In this document: positions 1-7,590 of the stretch, piece after piece | How positions within the stretch are numbered: the first letter of the stretch is position 1 | How the letters are laid out: each line of letters opens with the position of its first letter | Source of the DNA: an uncultured Veillonellaceae bacterium | Lineage (GTDB): Bacteria; Bacillota; Negativicutes; Veillonellales; Negativicoccaceae | Direction of reading: 5' to 3' | Assembly: GCA_900556745.1 (NCBI GenBank) | Contig: USPU01000005.1 | Span: 1 to 32,341, forward strand | Length of the DNA: 32,341 nucleotides | Notes under the pieces: model-generated | What the model was told of the DNA's origin: nothing | Databases searched by the model: none | Seen by the model: the letters and a program-made list of their open reading frames with translations, nothing else | Made by a program: the position numbers and the translations under genes

Positions 1-570
1 CAAATACGTGTTGCGGGACGATTTCGCCAAACCGTCCGCTTCGCGCACGATCGGGCAGCCGACAATCGTCACCGGAACATTCAAGTCCGTGACCATCTTG
101 CGAATAATCGCTAATTGCTGGGCGTCTTTCTCACCAAAGTACGCCCGCTCCGGCCGGACAATATTAAATAATTTGCTGACGACCGTGCACACGCCGCGAA
201 AATGAATCGGGCGCGACTTACCGCACAATGTCGACGACAATCCCTCGATATTGACGTACGTCGCCGGATCGTGGTACATCTCTTCCGGCGTCGGATGAAA
301 GATCGCCGCGGCGCCGTTTTTTTCACAGCGCACTTGATCCTGCGCGAAATCGCGCGGATACGCTTCCAAATCTTCCTGCGGTCCGAACTGCGTCGGATTG
401 ACAAAGTCGGAAACGACTACGCAATCATTTTCCGCAACCGCTTTTTGAATCAAGCTTTCATGGCCTTCATGCAGAAAGCCCATCGTCGGCACGAGACCGA
501 CGGTTTTTCCTTCTTTGTGCCAGGCGTCGACTAATGCGCGCACCTCGGCAACGGTAGTACAAATTTGCAT
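1..570 (-). CDS. panC: Pantothenate synthetase PanC, 3' end cut by window edge
   Basis: PanC joins pantoate and beta-alanine with ATP to make pantothenate (vitamin B5), in the cytoplasm. The first 190 residues are present and reading continues past base 1. The N-terminal nucleotidyl-transfer site is visible as [10 protein letters not shown] (PTMGxLHxGH family signature), followed by [21 protein letters not shown] and, near the cut end, GEKDAQQ and [12 protein letters not shown], all typical of PanC. The ATG at 570 has a ribosome site (AAAGGA) about ten bases upstream. It lies 54 bases downstream of panD on the same strand, so the two probably form one pantothenate operon driven from the promoter before panD. 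No panB is seen here; it could follow outside the window. Confidence 0.96.
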   Translation of the reverse strand, partial: MQICTTVAEVRALVDAWHKEGKTVGLVPTMGFLHEGHESLIQKAVAENDCVVVSDFVNPTQFGPQEDLEAYPRDFAQDQVRCEKNGAAAIFHPTPEEMYHDPATYVNIEGLSSTLCGKSRPIHFRGVCTVVSKLFNIVRPERAYFGEKDAQQLAIIRKMVTDLNVPVTIVGCPIVREADGLAKSSRNTYL

Positions 571-624
571 GGATATCCGTCCTTTTCAGTAGATTGGAAG
601 ATAGCCTCTCTTGACCCCGCAGTC

Positions 625-1017
625 CTATGCCTGGTCGCTTAACCTGCCGTGCTGTTCATAATCGGTTACGCGATGGATACGGTTGCCTTCCTCTACAAAT
701 ACGACGGTCGGTCGGTGCTTTGACGCCTCTTCGGGTGTGAGATCGGCGTACGCCATGATAATGACTTTATCTCCGACGCTGACGCAGCGGGCGGCTGCGC
801 CGTTTAAGCAAATCACGCCGCTGCCGACTTCACCGGCGATGGTATAGGTGCCGAAGCGTTGGCCGTTATTCACGTCCACGATCTGCACTTCCTGGTATTC
901 TTGAATACCGGCGGCTTCTAATAATGCGCTGTCTACCGTAATGCTTCCTACATAATCCAATTCCGCCTGGGTTACGGTGGCCCGGTGGATTTTTCCCTGT
1001 AGCATGGAAATCGTCAT
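625..1017 (-). CDS. panD: Aspartate 1-decarboxylase PanD proenzyme
   Basis: PanD decarboxylates L-aspartate to beta-alanine, the substrate used by the neighbouring panC product. The 130-residue protein has the normal family length. The self-cleavage site that forms the pyruvoyl cofactor is visible as Y-V-G-S (cleavage between Gly and Ser, roughly residues 27-28), preceded by KIHRATVT and followed by ITVD. The later stretch NGAAARC and the KVIIMAYA strand are family hallmarks. Reading is open up to 1086, but the ATG at 1017 is chosen because AAGGGGGG lies just upstream and it matches the usual start; a further ATG at 1005 has no ribosome site. It is transcribed from its own promoter at 1140-1167. 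Confidence 0.96.
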   Translation of the reverse strand: MTISMLQGKIHRATVTQAELDYVGSITVDSALLEAAGIQEYQEVQIVDVNNGQRFGTYTIAGEVGSGVICLNGAAARCVSVGDKVIIMAYADLTPEEASKHRPTVVFVEEGNRIHRVTDYEQHGRLSDQA

Positions 1018-1139
1018 TGGTTCCCCCCTTGCAATAAAAAAATCATGTGCGCTCGAAAAGCGCCCATGACTACTTACGCAGGGCATGAACTACGGGTCGA
1101 AAAGAGTATAGTTTCAAGCGAATACTATCTCCGTTGTTC

Positions 1140-1167
1140 AGTATAGCACAGATCATTTTTATGTAAA
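1140..1167 (-). promoter_or_regulatory. Sigma-70-type promoter for panD-panC
   Basis: On the minus strand a TTTACA -35 box (1162-1167) and a TATACT -10 box (1140-1145) are 16 bases apart, giving a leader of about 115 bases before panD. Just upstream of the -35 box is a near-palindrome, TGCGAA-A-TTCGCA (1174-1186), that could bind a regulator. The rest of the gap up to the terminator at 1394 shows no gene or other clear signal. Confidence 0.7.
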
Positions 1168-1393
1168 GTCGGATGCGAAATTCGCACGCCGAAAGAAATC
1201 GTATCGCGCGCTCTTTATTGTCTTAGCGTCGAAAATTTCTGCCAAGTCCTCACACAAGCAGTGGCGAACGCTTGTTTAGGAAAATATTTTTGAACCCGTC
1301 GCACTGCACGCGCGTTAATTTTCTGCTACCTGTTGAAAATAACCCTTTGTGTTCGCAAAAATTTTACTGTCCGGAGCAAATTGTTTGCGGCAC

Positions 1394-1422
1394 AAAAAAA
1401 CACCTCATCTGAGGTGTTTTTT
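1394..1422 (-). terminator. Intrinsic terminator after the OmpH-like gene
   Basis: CACCTCA (1401-1407) pairs with TGAGGTG (1410-1416), flanked by seven A and six T, so a U-tract follows the hairpin on either strand. It ends the OmpH-like transcript 13 bases after its stop and would also stop any plus-strand transcript. Confidence 0.85.
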
Positions 1423-1435
1423 ATAATGCTACGGC

Positions 1436-1846
1436 TTAAAATTTTTTCTGCACGTCCACGGTCACGTCTTGGCCGCCGGCCACTACCGCGTCACGATCCA
1501 AAATGGCGTCCAAGCCTTTTTCCTGACGGGTTTTTTCGATCGCTTTTTGGACATCCCGCATGATCGGTCCTATCAATTCCTGTTCTTTTTGCGACAATTC
1601 TCTCTGCAATTTCATGTAGAGATCGCGTTTCGCATTATCGTCTTTCAGTTTGACGACTTCGTTGTCAAACTTCTGCTGCTGTTTTTGCGTTTCCGTTTTC
1701 AGCGTCAACTGGGCTTTCATCATGCGCGGATGCGCCTGCATCAGAGCCTGCTGATTCACGTAGCCGATACCGGCCGCCGCCGCGGTCAGCATCGTGCCGC
1801 ATGCAAATACTCCGGTGAGCGCGAGCGCTATCATTTTTTGTTTCAT
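1436..1846 (-). CDS. OmpH/Skp-family periplasmic chaperone-like protein
   Basis: This 136-residue protein looks like a small OmpH (Skp) protein. Skp-type proteins hold unfolded outer-membrane proteins in the periplasm. A signal peptide is visible (MKQK, then a hydrophobic run to about AAAAAG, residues 1-25). Next comes the family-typical GYVNQQALMQAHP strand, and then a long charged helical region (residues about 45-110) rich in Lys, Gln and Glu that would form the coiled-coil tentacle. It is a little shorter than E. coli Skp (about 160). It has its own promoter (1880-1908) and terminator, so it is a single-gene unit. Its presence supports a diderm cell envelope. No BamA or lpx genes are adjacent, so its exact client is unknown. 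Confidence 0.8.
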   Translation of the reverse strand: MKQKMIALALTGVFACGTMLTAAAAGIGYVNQQALMQAHPRMMKAQLTLKTETQKQQQKFDNEVVKLKDDNAKRDLYMKLQRELSQKEQELIGPIMRDVQKAIEKTRQEKGLDAILDRDAVVAGGQDVTVDVQKKF

Positions 1847-1879
1847 TCGTGCCTCCTTTTGGCATTATGCCTTGCGTAT

Positions 1880-1908
1880 ATTGTAGCGTATCGAGATACA
1901 GCGCGCAA
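1880..1908 (-). promoter_or_regulatory. Promoter for the OmpH-like gene
   Basis: Minus-strand TTGCGC (1903-1908) and TACAAT (1880-1885) are exactly 17 bases apart, placed 34 bases before the start codon and just after the end of gerW. The ribosome site GGAGG lies upstream of the ATG at 1846. Confidence 0.55.
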
Positions 1909-1927
1909 ATTAGGGGCGCGTGAGAAC

Positions 1928-2323
1928 TCAAGGATGGAGCTCTTCGTCTTCCTTAATGTAAATAAATTTGTCTTTGCGCATTTTGTCAATAATTTCCGGC
2001 ACCATGTTGAGCAATTTTTCAAATGCGCCGCTCTTGTTGCCGTCTTTCACGGAGAAAAGTTCCACGCGGTCGCCCTTGATGACCAAAATCGCGGTCGGTG
2101 TCATTTTGCCGCCGCCACCCGCGCCGTCGCCTTTCGTTCCCGCGCCGCCGGTACCGAAACCGAATGCCACGTCGACAAAAGGCACGAGCGTGGTGTCTCC
2201 GATATGTACCGCTTCGCCAACGACGGTTTCCACCGAAATCATGTGTTTGAAGCTCTGGAACAGCGCCTCCATTTTATCGCTCGTATAGGTTGCCGTCGGT
2301 TCGTTCGTTTTCTTCGTTTCCAT
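1928..2323 (-). CDS. ytfJ: GerW/YtfJ family protein
   Basis: A 131-residue member of the GerW family (B. subtilis YtfJ, a sporulation protein needed for germination with L-alanine). Family features are the N-terminal helix MEALFQSF, the VGEAVHIGDTTLVPFVDVAFGFG strand pair, a glycine-rich loop (GTGGAGTKGDGAGGGGK, around residues 56-73) and the following TPTAILVIKGDRVELF segment. Two start codons exist. The ATG at 2329 overlaps the upstream stop as ATGA but lies one base from the AGGAGG ribosome site (2331-2336), whereas the ATG at 2323 has ideal 7-base spacing and is chosen. It is paired with a DUF2953 gene exactly as ytfI-ytfJ in Bacillus. GerW-type genes also occur in non-sporulating relatives, so sporulation cannot be concluded. 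Confidence 0.88.
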   Translation of the reverse strand: METKKTNEPTATYTSDKMEALFQSFKHMISVETVVGEAVHIGDTTLVPFVDVAFGFGTGGAGTKGDGAGGGGKMTPTAILVIKGDRVELFSVKDGNKSGAFEKLLNMVPEIIDKMRKDKFIYIKEDEELHP

Positions 2324-2325
2324 TG

Positions 2326-3234
2326 TCATTCCTCCTTATTGATGACGTGACGCCAGTAGTACCATGCGGTCTTGCGGACCGGTGCCGCACAGACAAGTCG
2401 CAGTGAATCCCAAACAACAGCCAGCGGTCGAATGCCGCCGCCGGTGCGAAAGCGACCTTCGATCACTTCCTCGTTGAAGACAAATCCGGTACGAGACGCC
2501 AGCGCGGGCAACGACGCATACATCGCTCCCATCAAAAGACCTTGCGTGTACGGATCCGCCAACCCGACCGTCGCTTCGCCTTCCGCGTAACGCGGTTTGG
2601 CTCGTCCCCATAAACGGGAAAGATACGTTGCCAGCGGTTGTAAAATATCTTGCGCCAAGGCGTAACGGACTAATCCGAGATAGTCTTTTACGCCCGGTTG
2701 CGGCTTTGCTTTGTCGTCCTCGTCGCGCGCTTCCTGCCGTTCGCGATGGCGTTCGGCTTCACGCTCCAGGCGATCCCATTCGGCGGCGGTGTCGGAATCC
2801 ATTTGTTTACGCAGCCGTTCTTCTTCCGCGTAGTAATCGGCATCGGCTTTGGCGGCTTTGGCGCGCTCCGCCGCTTTTTGACGGATCGTTTCCGCGTCTT
2901 CGTTTGCTTTCTTACGCCGTTGTTTACCTTCTTTGGCCTGTTCTTCCATTTGTTTGGCCCGCGCTTCGATGCCTTCCGCTTTAGATTCCGGGTGAGAATT
3001 CATGCCCCCGAACGGCCATTTCACTTCCCAGAAAAGTCCGGCGCCGCTGTCATATCGCGCCTGCGCCGCTAAAAGCTCCCACGCCCAATCGATTTTGACG
3101 CGGGCGGCCATGCCCTCATATTTCTGCACGGCGAATTCATAATGAACGCGCTGCCACAAAAAAATCAGCAGCAGGACAAAAAAGAGGACAATCAGTGCAA
3201 GCAGCGCCCAAAGGATCGTGGTCACTATTTCCAT
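2326..3234 (-). CDS. ytfI: DUF2953 membrane protein (YtfI-like) with charged insertion
   Basis: A 302-residue protein with one N-terminal membrane helix (about residues 5-27, Leu/Val/Phe-rich), a short conserved segment (VKIDWAWELLAAQARY), then about 100 residues of very charged, predicted coiled-coil sequence (about 80-180; many KA, EAE and RER runs), and a C-terminal DUF2953-like part (TVGLADPYTQGLLMGAMYA, then EGRFRTGGGIRPLAVVWDSLRL). YtfI of Bacillus has this DUF but is shorter, so the coiled-coil insertion seems to be an expansion in this lineage. It sits directly upstream of ytfJ in the same operon, with 14 bases to cobO. Function is unknown; the conserved pairing suggests it acts with YtfJ. 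Confidence 0.8.
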   Translation of the reverse strand: MEIVTTILWALLALIVLFFVLLLIFLWQRVHYEFAVQKYEGMAARVKIDWAWELLAAQARYDSGAGLFWEVKWPFGGMNSHPESKAEGIEARAKQMEEQAKEGKQRRKKANEDAETIRQKAAERAKAAKADADYYAEEERLRKQMDSDTAAEWDRLEREAERHRERQEARDEDDKAKPQPGVKDYLGLVRYALAQDILQPLATYLSRLWGRAKPRYAEGEATVGLADPYTQGLLMGAMYASLPALASRTGFVFNEEVIEGRFRTGGGIRPLAVVWDSLRLVCAAPVRKTAWYYWRHVINKEE

Positions 3235-3248
3235 CTTTCCCCACTCCT

Positions 3249-3830
3249 TCAGTCTTCGATGCCGCGACGATTCGCGACACCCGCGTCATAGTAATGTTTC
3301 ACGTTGCGCATTTCGGTCACGAGATCCGCGCGGTCAATTAACCATTGCGGCGCTTTACGACCGGTGAAAACAAGCTCGGTGCCGACCGGTTTGGCGGCGA
3401 TCAGGGCTTCGCAATCCTCCCGCGTGACCAAACCGAAATGCAGCGCAACATTGATTTCATCCAAGATCACGACATCGTACTCGCCTTTCGCCAGCGTTCG
3501 CGCGGCGATTTCCACGCCGTTGCGACACGCTTCGACGTATTCGGCGGGCGGATTTCCCGGCGGAAACACGACGACATCGTTGAGTGCTTTTTTAGTTTCT
3601 TCGGTGAGCGTTCCTTCCGGCGCGATGAAATACGGCTTACCCAGCGACTCCCGATAGAGAAGCGGTGAAATTCCGTCCAAAATTTTCTGCTCGCTGTAGT
3701 ATTCCGACTTCATAAACTGCAGCAGCCAGACTTTCAGACCGGCGCCGACGGCGCGAATCGCAAGCCCGATCGCGGCCGTGGTTTTGCCTTTCCCGTCTCC
3801 CGTATAGACCTGGATATAGCCTCGTTTCAT
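3249..3830 (-). CDS. cobO: ATP:corrinoid adenosyltransferase CobO/BtuR
   Basis: The enzyme transfers the adenosyl group of ATP to cob(I)alamin, making coenzyme B12 in the cytoplasm. The 193-residue protein shows the P-loop TGDGKGKTTAAIG at residues 10-22, the VILDEINVALHFGLV strand and the C-terminal KHYYDAGVANRRGIE typical of CobO/BtuR. Two starts compete. A GTG at 3839 overlaps the upstream stop as GTGA, while the ATG at 3830 follows GAGGTG (3837-3842) with 6-base spacing and gives the usual MKRGYIQVYTG start; the ATG is chosen. It is the second gene of the WYL-cobO-ytfI-ytfJ operon. No other B12 genes are nearby, so it may serve B12 salvage. Confidence 0.94.
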   Translation of the reverse strand: MKRGYIQVYTGDGKGKTTAAIGLAIRAVGAGLKVWLLQFMKSEYYSEQKILDGISPLLYRESLGKPYFIAPEGTLTEETKKALNDVVVFPPGNPPAEYVEACRNGVEIAARTLAKGEYDVVILDEINVALHFGLVTREDCEALIAAKPVGTELVFTGRKAPQWLIDRADLVTEMRNVKHYYDAGVANRRGIED

Positions 3831-3835
3831 CGACG

Positions 3836-4996
3836 TCACCTCACCTCAACATGATCAAAATATAACGGTTCTTCATGGCGATACGCGTTCGCCATCGCGA
3901 TAGCCGTTCGTTGCAGGTCCCTCACCAGCGATTCCGGCGCCAGCACTTTCACGGCTGGACCGAATTGCAACGACCAGTGGAAGATCGCAGTAGCGTTCAC
4001 GGTGACTCCGACGACCACGGTTTTGTCCGTAACTTCGCTGATCGTGCAGGAGGTTCCGAAATCGTCCATGACGGCGTCCAAGATCTCGCGATCACATCGG
4101 AATAAACACGGTACCGCCGGTCCGGCGAACATGTTGACATGCTCCGCCAGATGCTTCGGTAAATGCAATTCGTCATCGCCCGACTGCGTCACTTCGCGCA
4201 ACGGACGAACCTCACGGTTTTTTTCGATTCGCACATCCTGCATCCGATCGACGCGGTAATGCGAAATATCATCATGCCCTTCGGTATTACCGATCAGGTA
4301 GAAACGACCGTTCGTCGCGACTACCGCGTACGGGCTCACCCGGTAGCGATGCGGACGTTTGCGATGCCGACGAATGCGCGGCCGCTGCTGCTTGTCCGGA
4401 CCGTATTGCAGGTAATGGAACATGACCGGTTGCCGCGCTTCGATCGCCTCATTCAAAACTTCCAACGAATACAGCATCTGCTCGTTGGCGGGACTTTCCT
4501 GTTGCCAGTTGAGCCAGTTTTCATTCGGAATGTTGTGGACTCCCAACGTGGGATTCGTATAATACCGACTTTGCAACCGCAGCAGTTTTTGGATCATGTC
4601 CTCGACCTGCCGGGCCGGTAAATGCGAAAACAACAGACCGTCAATGAGCGTGGTCAGTTCCACCGGCGCGAATTCATGCTCGTAATACCACGAACCGTAG
4701 ACATTTTCCACTTGTTCGCGGCTCGTACTCTTGCGTTGCCACGGTTTGTAACCGAGCGGATAGCCCGCTTCCAAGAGATTGACCAGGTTGCGTTTGACGG
4801 CTTTACGATCCAACACCATTCCATAGTCTTCTTTCAGGTGCGTCAGAATCTGCTGCTGCGACAGCGGATGTTCGGGGTCGGAAAAGCGGCGCAATATCGT
4901 CAAGATGTATAATACGCTCAGCTTCTTCGCCGGAATCTCGGACGGAGACGTCATCACGCGCAACTCCTGTTCGGTTGCTTTCGTTCCTTTTTGCAT
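3836..4996 (-). CDS. WYL-domain transcriptional regulator
   Basis: A 386-residue DNA-binding regulator of the WYL (PafBC/YafY-like) type. An N-terminal winged-helix part (about residues 20-95, KLSVLYILTILRRFSDPEHPL then LDRKAVKRNLVNLLEAGYPL) is followed by a WYL domain (about 180-265) with RYRVSPYAVVATNGRFYLIGN and HYRVDRM. A C-terminal WCX-like domain ends in LVRDLQRTAIAMANAY. WYL domains are thought to sense nucleic acids or small ligands. The ATG at 4996 is chosen over an upstream one at 5077 because AAGGAGG lies 7 bases before it. It heads the operon with cobO, ytfI and ytfJ and could be an autoregulator; its signal is not evident from sequence. Confidence 0.88.
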   Translation of the reverse strand: MQKGTKATEQELRVMTSPSEIPAKKLSVLYILTILRRFSDPEHPLSQQQILTHLKEDYGMVLDRKAVKRNLVNLLEAGYPLGYKPWQRKSTSREQVENVYGSWYYEHEFAPVELTTLIDGLLFSHLPARQVEDMIQKLLRLQSRYYTNPTLGVHNIPNENWLNWQQESPANEQMLYSLEVLNEAIEARQPVMFHYLQYGPDKQQRPRIRRHRKRPHRYRVSPYAVVATNGRFYLIGNTEGHDDISHYRVDRMQDVRIEKNREVRPLREVTQSGDDELHLPKHLAEHVNMFAGPAVPCLFRCDREILDAVMDDFGTSCTISEVTDKTVVVGVTVNATAIFHWSLQFGPAVKVLAPESLVRDLQRTAIAMANAYRHEEPLYFDHVEVR

Positions 4997-5033
4997 GGGC
5001 ACACCTCCTTGCCGCAATGCCATCTGTAATTTC

Positions 5034-5061
5034 AGTATAGCACGATTTAACGCCATAAAAC
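5034..5061 (-). promoter_or_regulatory. Probable promoter of the WYL-cobO-ytfI-ytfJ operon
   Basis: A minus-strand TATACT -10 box (5034-5039) has an extended TGC just upstream; the -35 region 17 bases away (TGTTTT) is weak. It lies 38 bases before the WYL start codon. Confidence 0.45.
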
Positions 5062-5090
5062 AGTCATAAAAGAGCATTTATGAACTTTTT

Positions 5091-5150
5091 AGCGGCGACG
5101 GAGTCCGTTTTGCCGACGGATTTATGTTGCGTCGCCAGCCGCTGTTTTTT
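5091..5150 (+). terminator. Possible terminator-like hairpin before kimA promoter
   Basis: AGCGGCGAC (5091-5099) can pair with the interrupted arm GTCGCC-AG-CCGCT (5131-5143), directly followed by a T-run (5145-5150). No plus-strand gene precedes it, so it may just insulate kimA from stray transcription. The arms are imperfect and the loop is 31 bases, so this is a weak call. Confidence 0.3.
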
Positions 5151-5154
5151 CCTA

Positions 5155-5183
5155 TTTACAAGACATTTCCGCGGCGTTATAAT
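5155..5183 (+). promoter_or_regulatory. Promoter for the riboswitch-kimA transcript
   Basis: TTTACA (5155-5160) and a perfect TATAAT (5178-5183) are 17 bases apart, predicting a start near 5190 and therefore a leader of about 150 bases that carries the whole riboswitch. Confidence 0.85.
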
Positions 5184-5194
5184 GTGGTGGTAAA

Positions 5195-5340
5195 AACGAA
5201 ATCCCGAATTTCCTGACGGAAAACGGGGGAACCAACTCTTGGGGTGAATCGAAAGAGGAAGACAACCTTATGCTTCTAACCCGACAGCTAACCTCGTAGG
5301 CAAAAGGTAAGGTCCCATAGGACCGGGAGGTCTATTTTTC
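5195..5340 (+). promoter_or_regulatory. c-di-AMP riboswitch (ydaO/yuaA type)
   Basis: The leader contains the conserved blocks of the ydaO element: ACGGGGGAACCAA followed by TTGGGGTGAATC, and further on CCCGACAGCTAACCTCGTAGGC (5279-5300), in the right order and spacing. This RNA class binds the second messenger cyclic di-AMP and turns off potassium uptake genes when it is bound. Arm ACCTTA (5265-5270) can pair with TAAGGT (5308-5313). After the aptamer, two hairpins compete: GGTCC-CATA-GGACC (5311-5324), and GGACC-GGGA-GGTCT (5320-5333) followed by A-TTTTT. The ribosome site GGGAGG (5325-5330) is held by the second hairpin, so both termination and translation block are possible. Confidence 0.92.
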
Positions 5341-7215
5341 ATGCGCAAATTTACATTTTCTTCATTTTCTCAATTGCTTTTAGGGCGTCCGCTCAAGAGC
5401 ACGGAGCTCAGTCACGAGCAGCTGCCGAAGTGGAAAGCGTTGCCGATTTTTTCGTCCGACGCTCTTTCCTCCATCGGTTACGGTCCGGAACAAATCGCGC
5501 TCATTTTGGTATTGCCGGGACTGATTTTATATGACTATTTTCCGTGGATTATCGCGGCGATCGTGGCATTGCTTTTCATCATTACGATTTCCTACGCGCA
5601 GGTCATCAAAGTATATCCCAAAGGCGGCGGCTCGTATGCGATCGCCAAAGAATATCTCGGTGAATATCCGGCGCTGCTCGCGGCGGCGAGTTTATGCGCG
5701 GACTACGTGTTGACGGTCGCGGTATCGGTATCGTCCGGTACGGCGGCGCTGATTTCCGCGTGGCCGGAGCTTGCGCCGTACCAAATTTCCATTGATCTTT
5801 TCGCAGTGTTTGCGATATTGATGCTGATCAATTTGCGCGGTTTGCGCGAAGCGTCCAACGCCTTTGTGTGGCCGACGTATGCTTTTTTGGTCACCGCGCT
5901 GCTGCTCGCCGGATCGGGTCTCTACCAAATTTTTGCGCTCGATCGACCGCCGGTCATTTTGCCGCAAGCGACGACTACGATCACGCCGGCCGTTCTTTAC
6001 TTTTTACTGTTGCGGGCCTTCGCCAACGGTTGTTCTTCGATGACCGGCGTGGAAGCGATCGCGAACGGCTCGGGGGCGTTTCGGGAACCAGCGGCAAAGA
6101 ATGCAAAAGAAACGATTGCCATGATGGCGATTATTTTGGCGACGCTGCTGCTCTCCACGGGTTTTCTCATCGTGCATTTCGGTTTGCTGCCGAGCGCGGA
6201 CCGCACCTTGCTCTCGCTTTTGGCGGAGACCGTGTGGGGACGCGGAACGGGTTATTTCATCTTCCAACTGCTGACCACGGTAATTTTATATTTAGCCGCC
6301 AACACCGCGTACAACGGTTTACCGCCTCTGATGTCCATTTTGGCGCAGGACGGTTACCTGCCGCGCTACCTCGCGCACCGCGGTTCGCGTCTTTCCTTTG
6401 CCAACGGCATCGTTTTACTGTCGCTTTGCGCCGGCGGACTGATCGTCGCGTTCCACGGCGATGTGGAACATTTGATCTCGCTGTACGCATTGGGCGTATT
6501 TCTTTCCTTCATGCTGGCCCAAGCGGGTCTTTGCGTGCATTGGTTCCGCCAACAGCCGCGCCCGCACGGACGACTCTTGCTGAACGGTTTCGGCGCGCTG
6601 GTCACGGCGACCGTCGTGAGCATTATTTTAGTCACCAAATTCATTCACGGCGCCTGGATCATTTTAATCTTCCTGCCGATTTTAATGCGCATATTTAAGG
6701 CGATTCATACACACTACGAAAAGGTACAGGAAGCGCTGACGCTTTCCTCGAAAGAACTGACGGAAATTCTGGCGCAGCCGGTCAACGACCATCATGTGCT
6801 GTTGCCCGTCGCAAGACCCACGCGCGCCGTCGCGCGAGCCTTGCGTTACGCCCGCGCCATTACCGACGATGCGCACATTCACGCGCTTCATATCGCCATT
6901 GACGCGGAGGCCGGCGAACGCCTCCGCCAAAAATGGCAACGACTTTTGCCCGCTATTTCGATGGCGGTAGTTCCGTCACCGTATCGGGATTTCTCCGAGC
7001 CGCTGTTGGATTACATTAAAGAATTTCGCGACCGCCACCCCGACGCGTCGATTACGATATTAATTCCGGAATTTGAGGTCGGTATGGGTTGGGAACGCCT
7101 GCTGCATAATCAGCAGGGTTTACAGCTGCGCTGGCAGCTTTTAAATCGATTTGACGTGATCGTGACAACCGTCCCGCTGTTATTGACGGATCCTCATGAT
7201 AAAAAAGGTAAATAA
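5341..7215 (+). CDS. kimA: Potassium importer KimA-like (APC family)
   Basis: A 624-residue membrane protein, close in length to B. subtilis KimA (607), a high-affinity K+/H+ symporter of the APC superfamily. The N-terminal block WKALPIFSSDALSSIGYGPEQ (near residues 31-51) and VYPKGGGSYAIAKEYLGEYPA are characteristic, followed by about 12 membrane segments up to about residue 455 and a soluble C-terminal domain (about 460-624) of the kind that can bind c-di-AMP in KimA. The upstream ydaO riboswitch strongly supports potassium transport over amino acid transport. The ATG at 5341 follows GGGAGG by 10 bases. It is transcribed alone and ends in a strong terminator. Both the RNA and probably the protein would be shut by c-di-AMP when potassium is plentiful. 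Confidence 0.9.
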   Translation: MRKFTFSSFSQLLLGRPLKSTELSHEQLPKWKALPIFSSDALSSIGYGPEQIALILVLPGLILYDYFPWIIAAIVALLFIITISYAQVIKVYPKGGGSYAIAKEYLGEYPALLAAASLCADYVLTVAVSVSSGTAALISAWPELAPYQISIDLFAVFAILMLINLRGLREASNAFVWPTYAFLVTALLLAGSGLYQIFALDRPPVILPQATTTITPAVLYFLLLRAFANGCSSMTGVEAIANGSGAFREPAAKNAKETIAMMAIILATLLLSTGFLIVHFGLLPSADRTLLSLLAETVWGRGTGYFIFQLLTTVILYLAANTAYNGLPPLMSILAQDGYLPRYLAHRGSRLSFANGIVLLSLCAGGLIVAFHGDVEHLISLYALGVFLSFMLAQAGLCVHWFRQQPRPHGRLLLNGFGALVTATVVSIILVTKFIHGAWIILIFLPILMRIFKAIHTHYEKVQEALTLSSKELTEILAQPVNDHHVLLPVARPTRAVARALRYARAITDDAHIHALHIAIDAEAGERLRQKWQRLLPAISMAVVPSPYRDFSEPLLDYIKEFRDRHPDASITILIPEFEVGMGWERLLHNQQGLQLRWQLLNRFDVIVTTVPLLLTDPHDKKGK

Positions 7216-7245
7216 AAAGAACGGACAGAAATGTCCGTTCTTTTT
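7214..7245 (+). terminator. Strong bidirectional terminator between kimA and azlD
   Basis: A perfect 14-base stem (7214-7227 with 7232-7245) around a GAAA tetraloop, with A-rich and T-rich ends, so it can end the convergent kimA and azlCD transcripts. It overlaps the last bases of the kimA stop codon. Confidence 0.92.
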
Positions 7246-7251
7246 ATTTGC

Positions 7252-7590
7252 TTATGTGGCCGGCGCGGCGATGAGTACGCTCAGACCGTAATGCACCAAA
7301 ATACTCGCGAGCACGATGAGCACTAAATTCGCACGGTAAAACGCGAGCCCGATCGCGACCAGTAACGCCACCGTCGTGGCGAGCAACGGCGTCTCCTCCA
7401 TGCTGACAAATACGCCGGGCACGATCAACACACCCAACACCGCAAAGGGAATCAAGGCGAGCGCAAAGGAAAGTTTTGGCGGCACTTTATCCGCTCGCCA
7501 AAAGAACGGCGGCGCAATGCGTGGCACCAAAGTAACGAGCCACATGCCGATCAGCAAAAGAATATAAAAGGCATCGCTTTGATTTACCAT
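7252..7590 (-). CDS. azlD: AzlD family branched-chain amino acid export subunit
   Basis: A 112-residue, almost wholly hydrophobic protein of the AzlD family, the small partner of AzlC in exporters of branched-chain amino acids (AzlCD; also BrnEF in Corynebacterium). Start MVNQSDAFYILLLIGMW, then TLVPRIAPPFFW and LIPFAVLGVLIVPGVF, match the family pattern of four membrane helices. Although the frame stays open to 7956, the ATG at 7590 follows AAAGGAG and gives the usual length. It overlaps the end of azlC by 7 bases, so translation is probably coupled. Because azlC is frameshifted, this subunit may have no working partner. Confidence 0.9.
   Translation of the reverse strand: MVNQSDAFYILLLIGMWLVTLVPRIAPPFFWRADKVPPKLSFALALIPFAVLGVLIVPGVFVSMEETPLLATTVALLVAIGLAFYRANLVLIVLASILVHYGLSVLIAAPAT

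Noticed and set aside
1469..2350. Open frame of 293 codons on the plus strand
   Set aside because: It is antisense to the OmpH-like gene and ytfJ, both of which have signal, motif and ribosome-site support.
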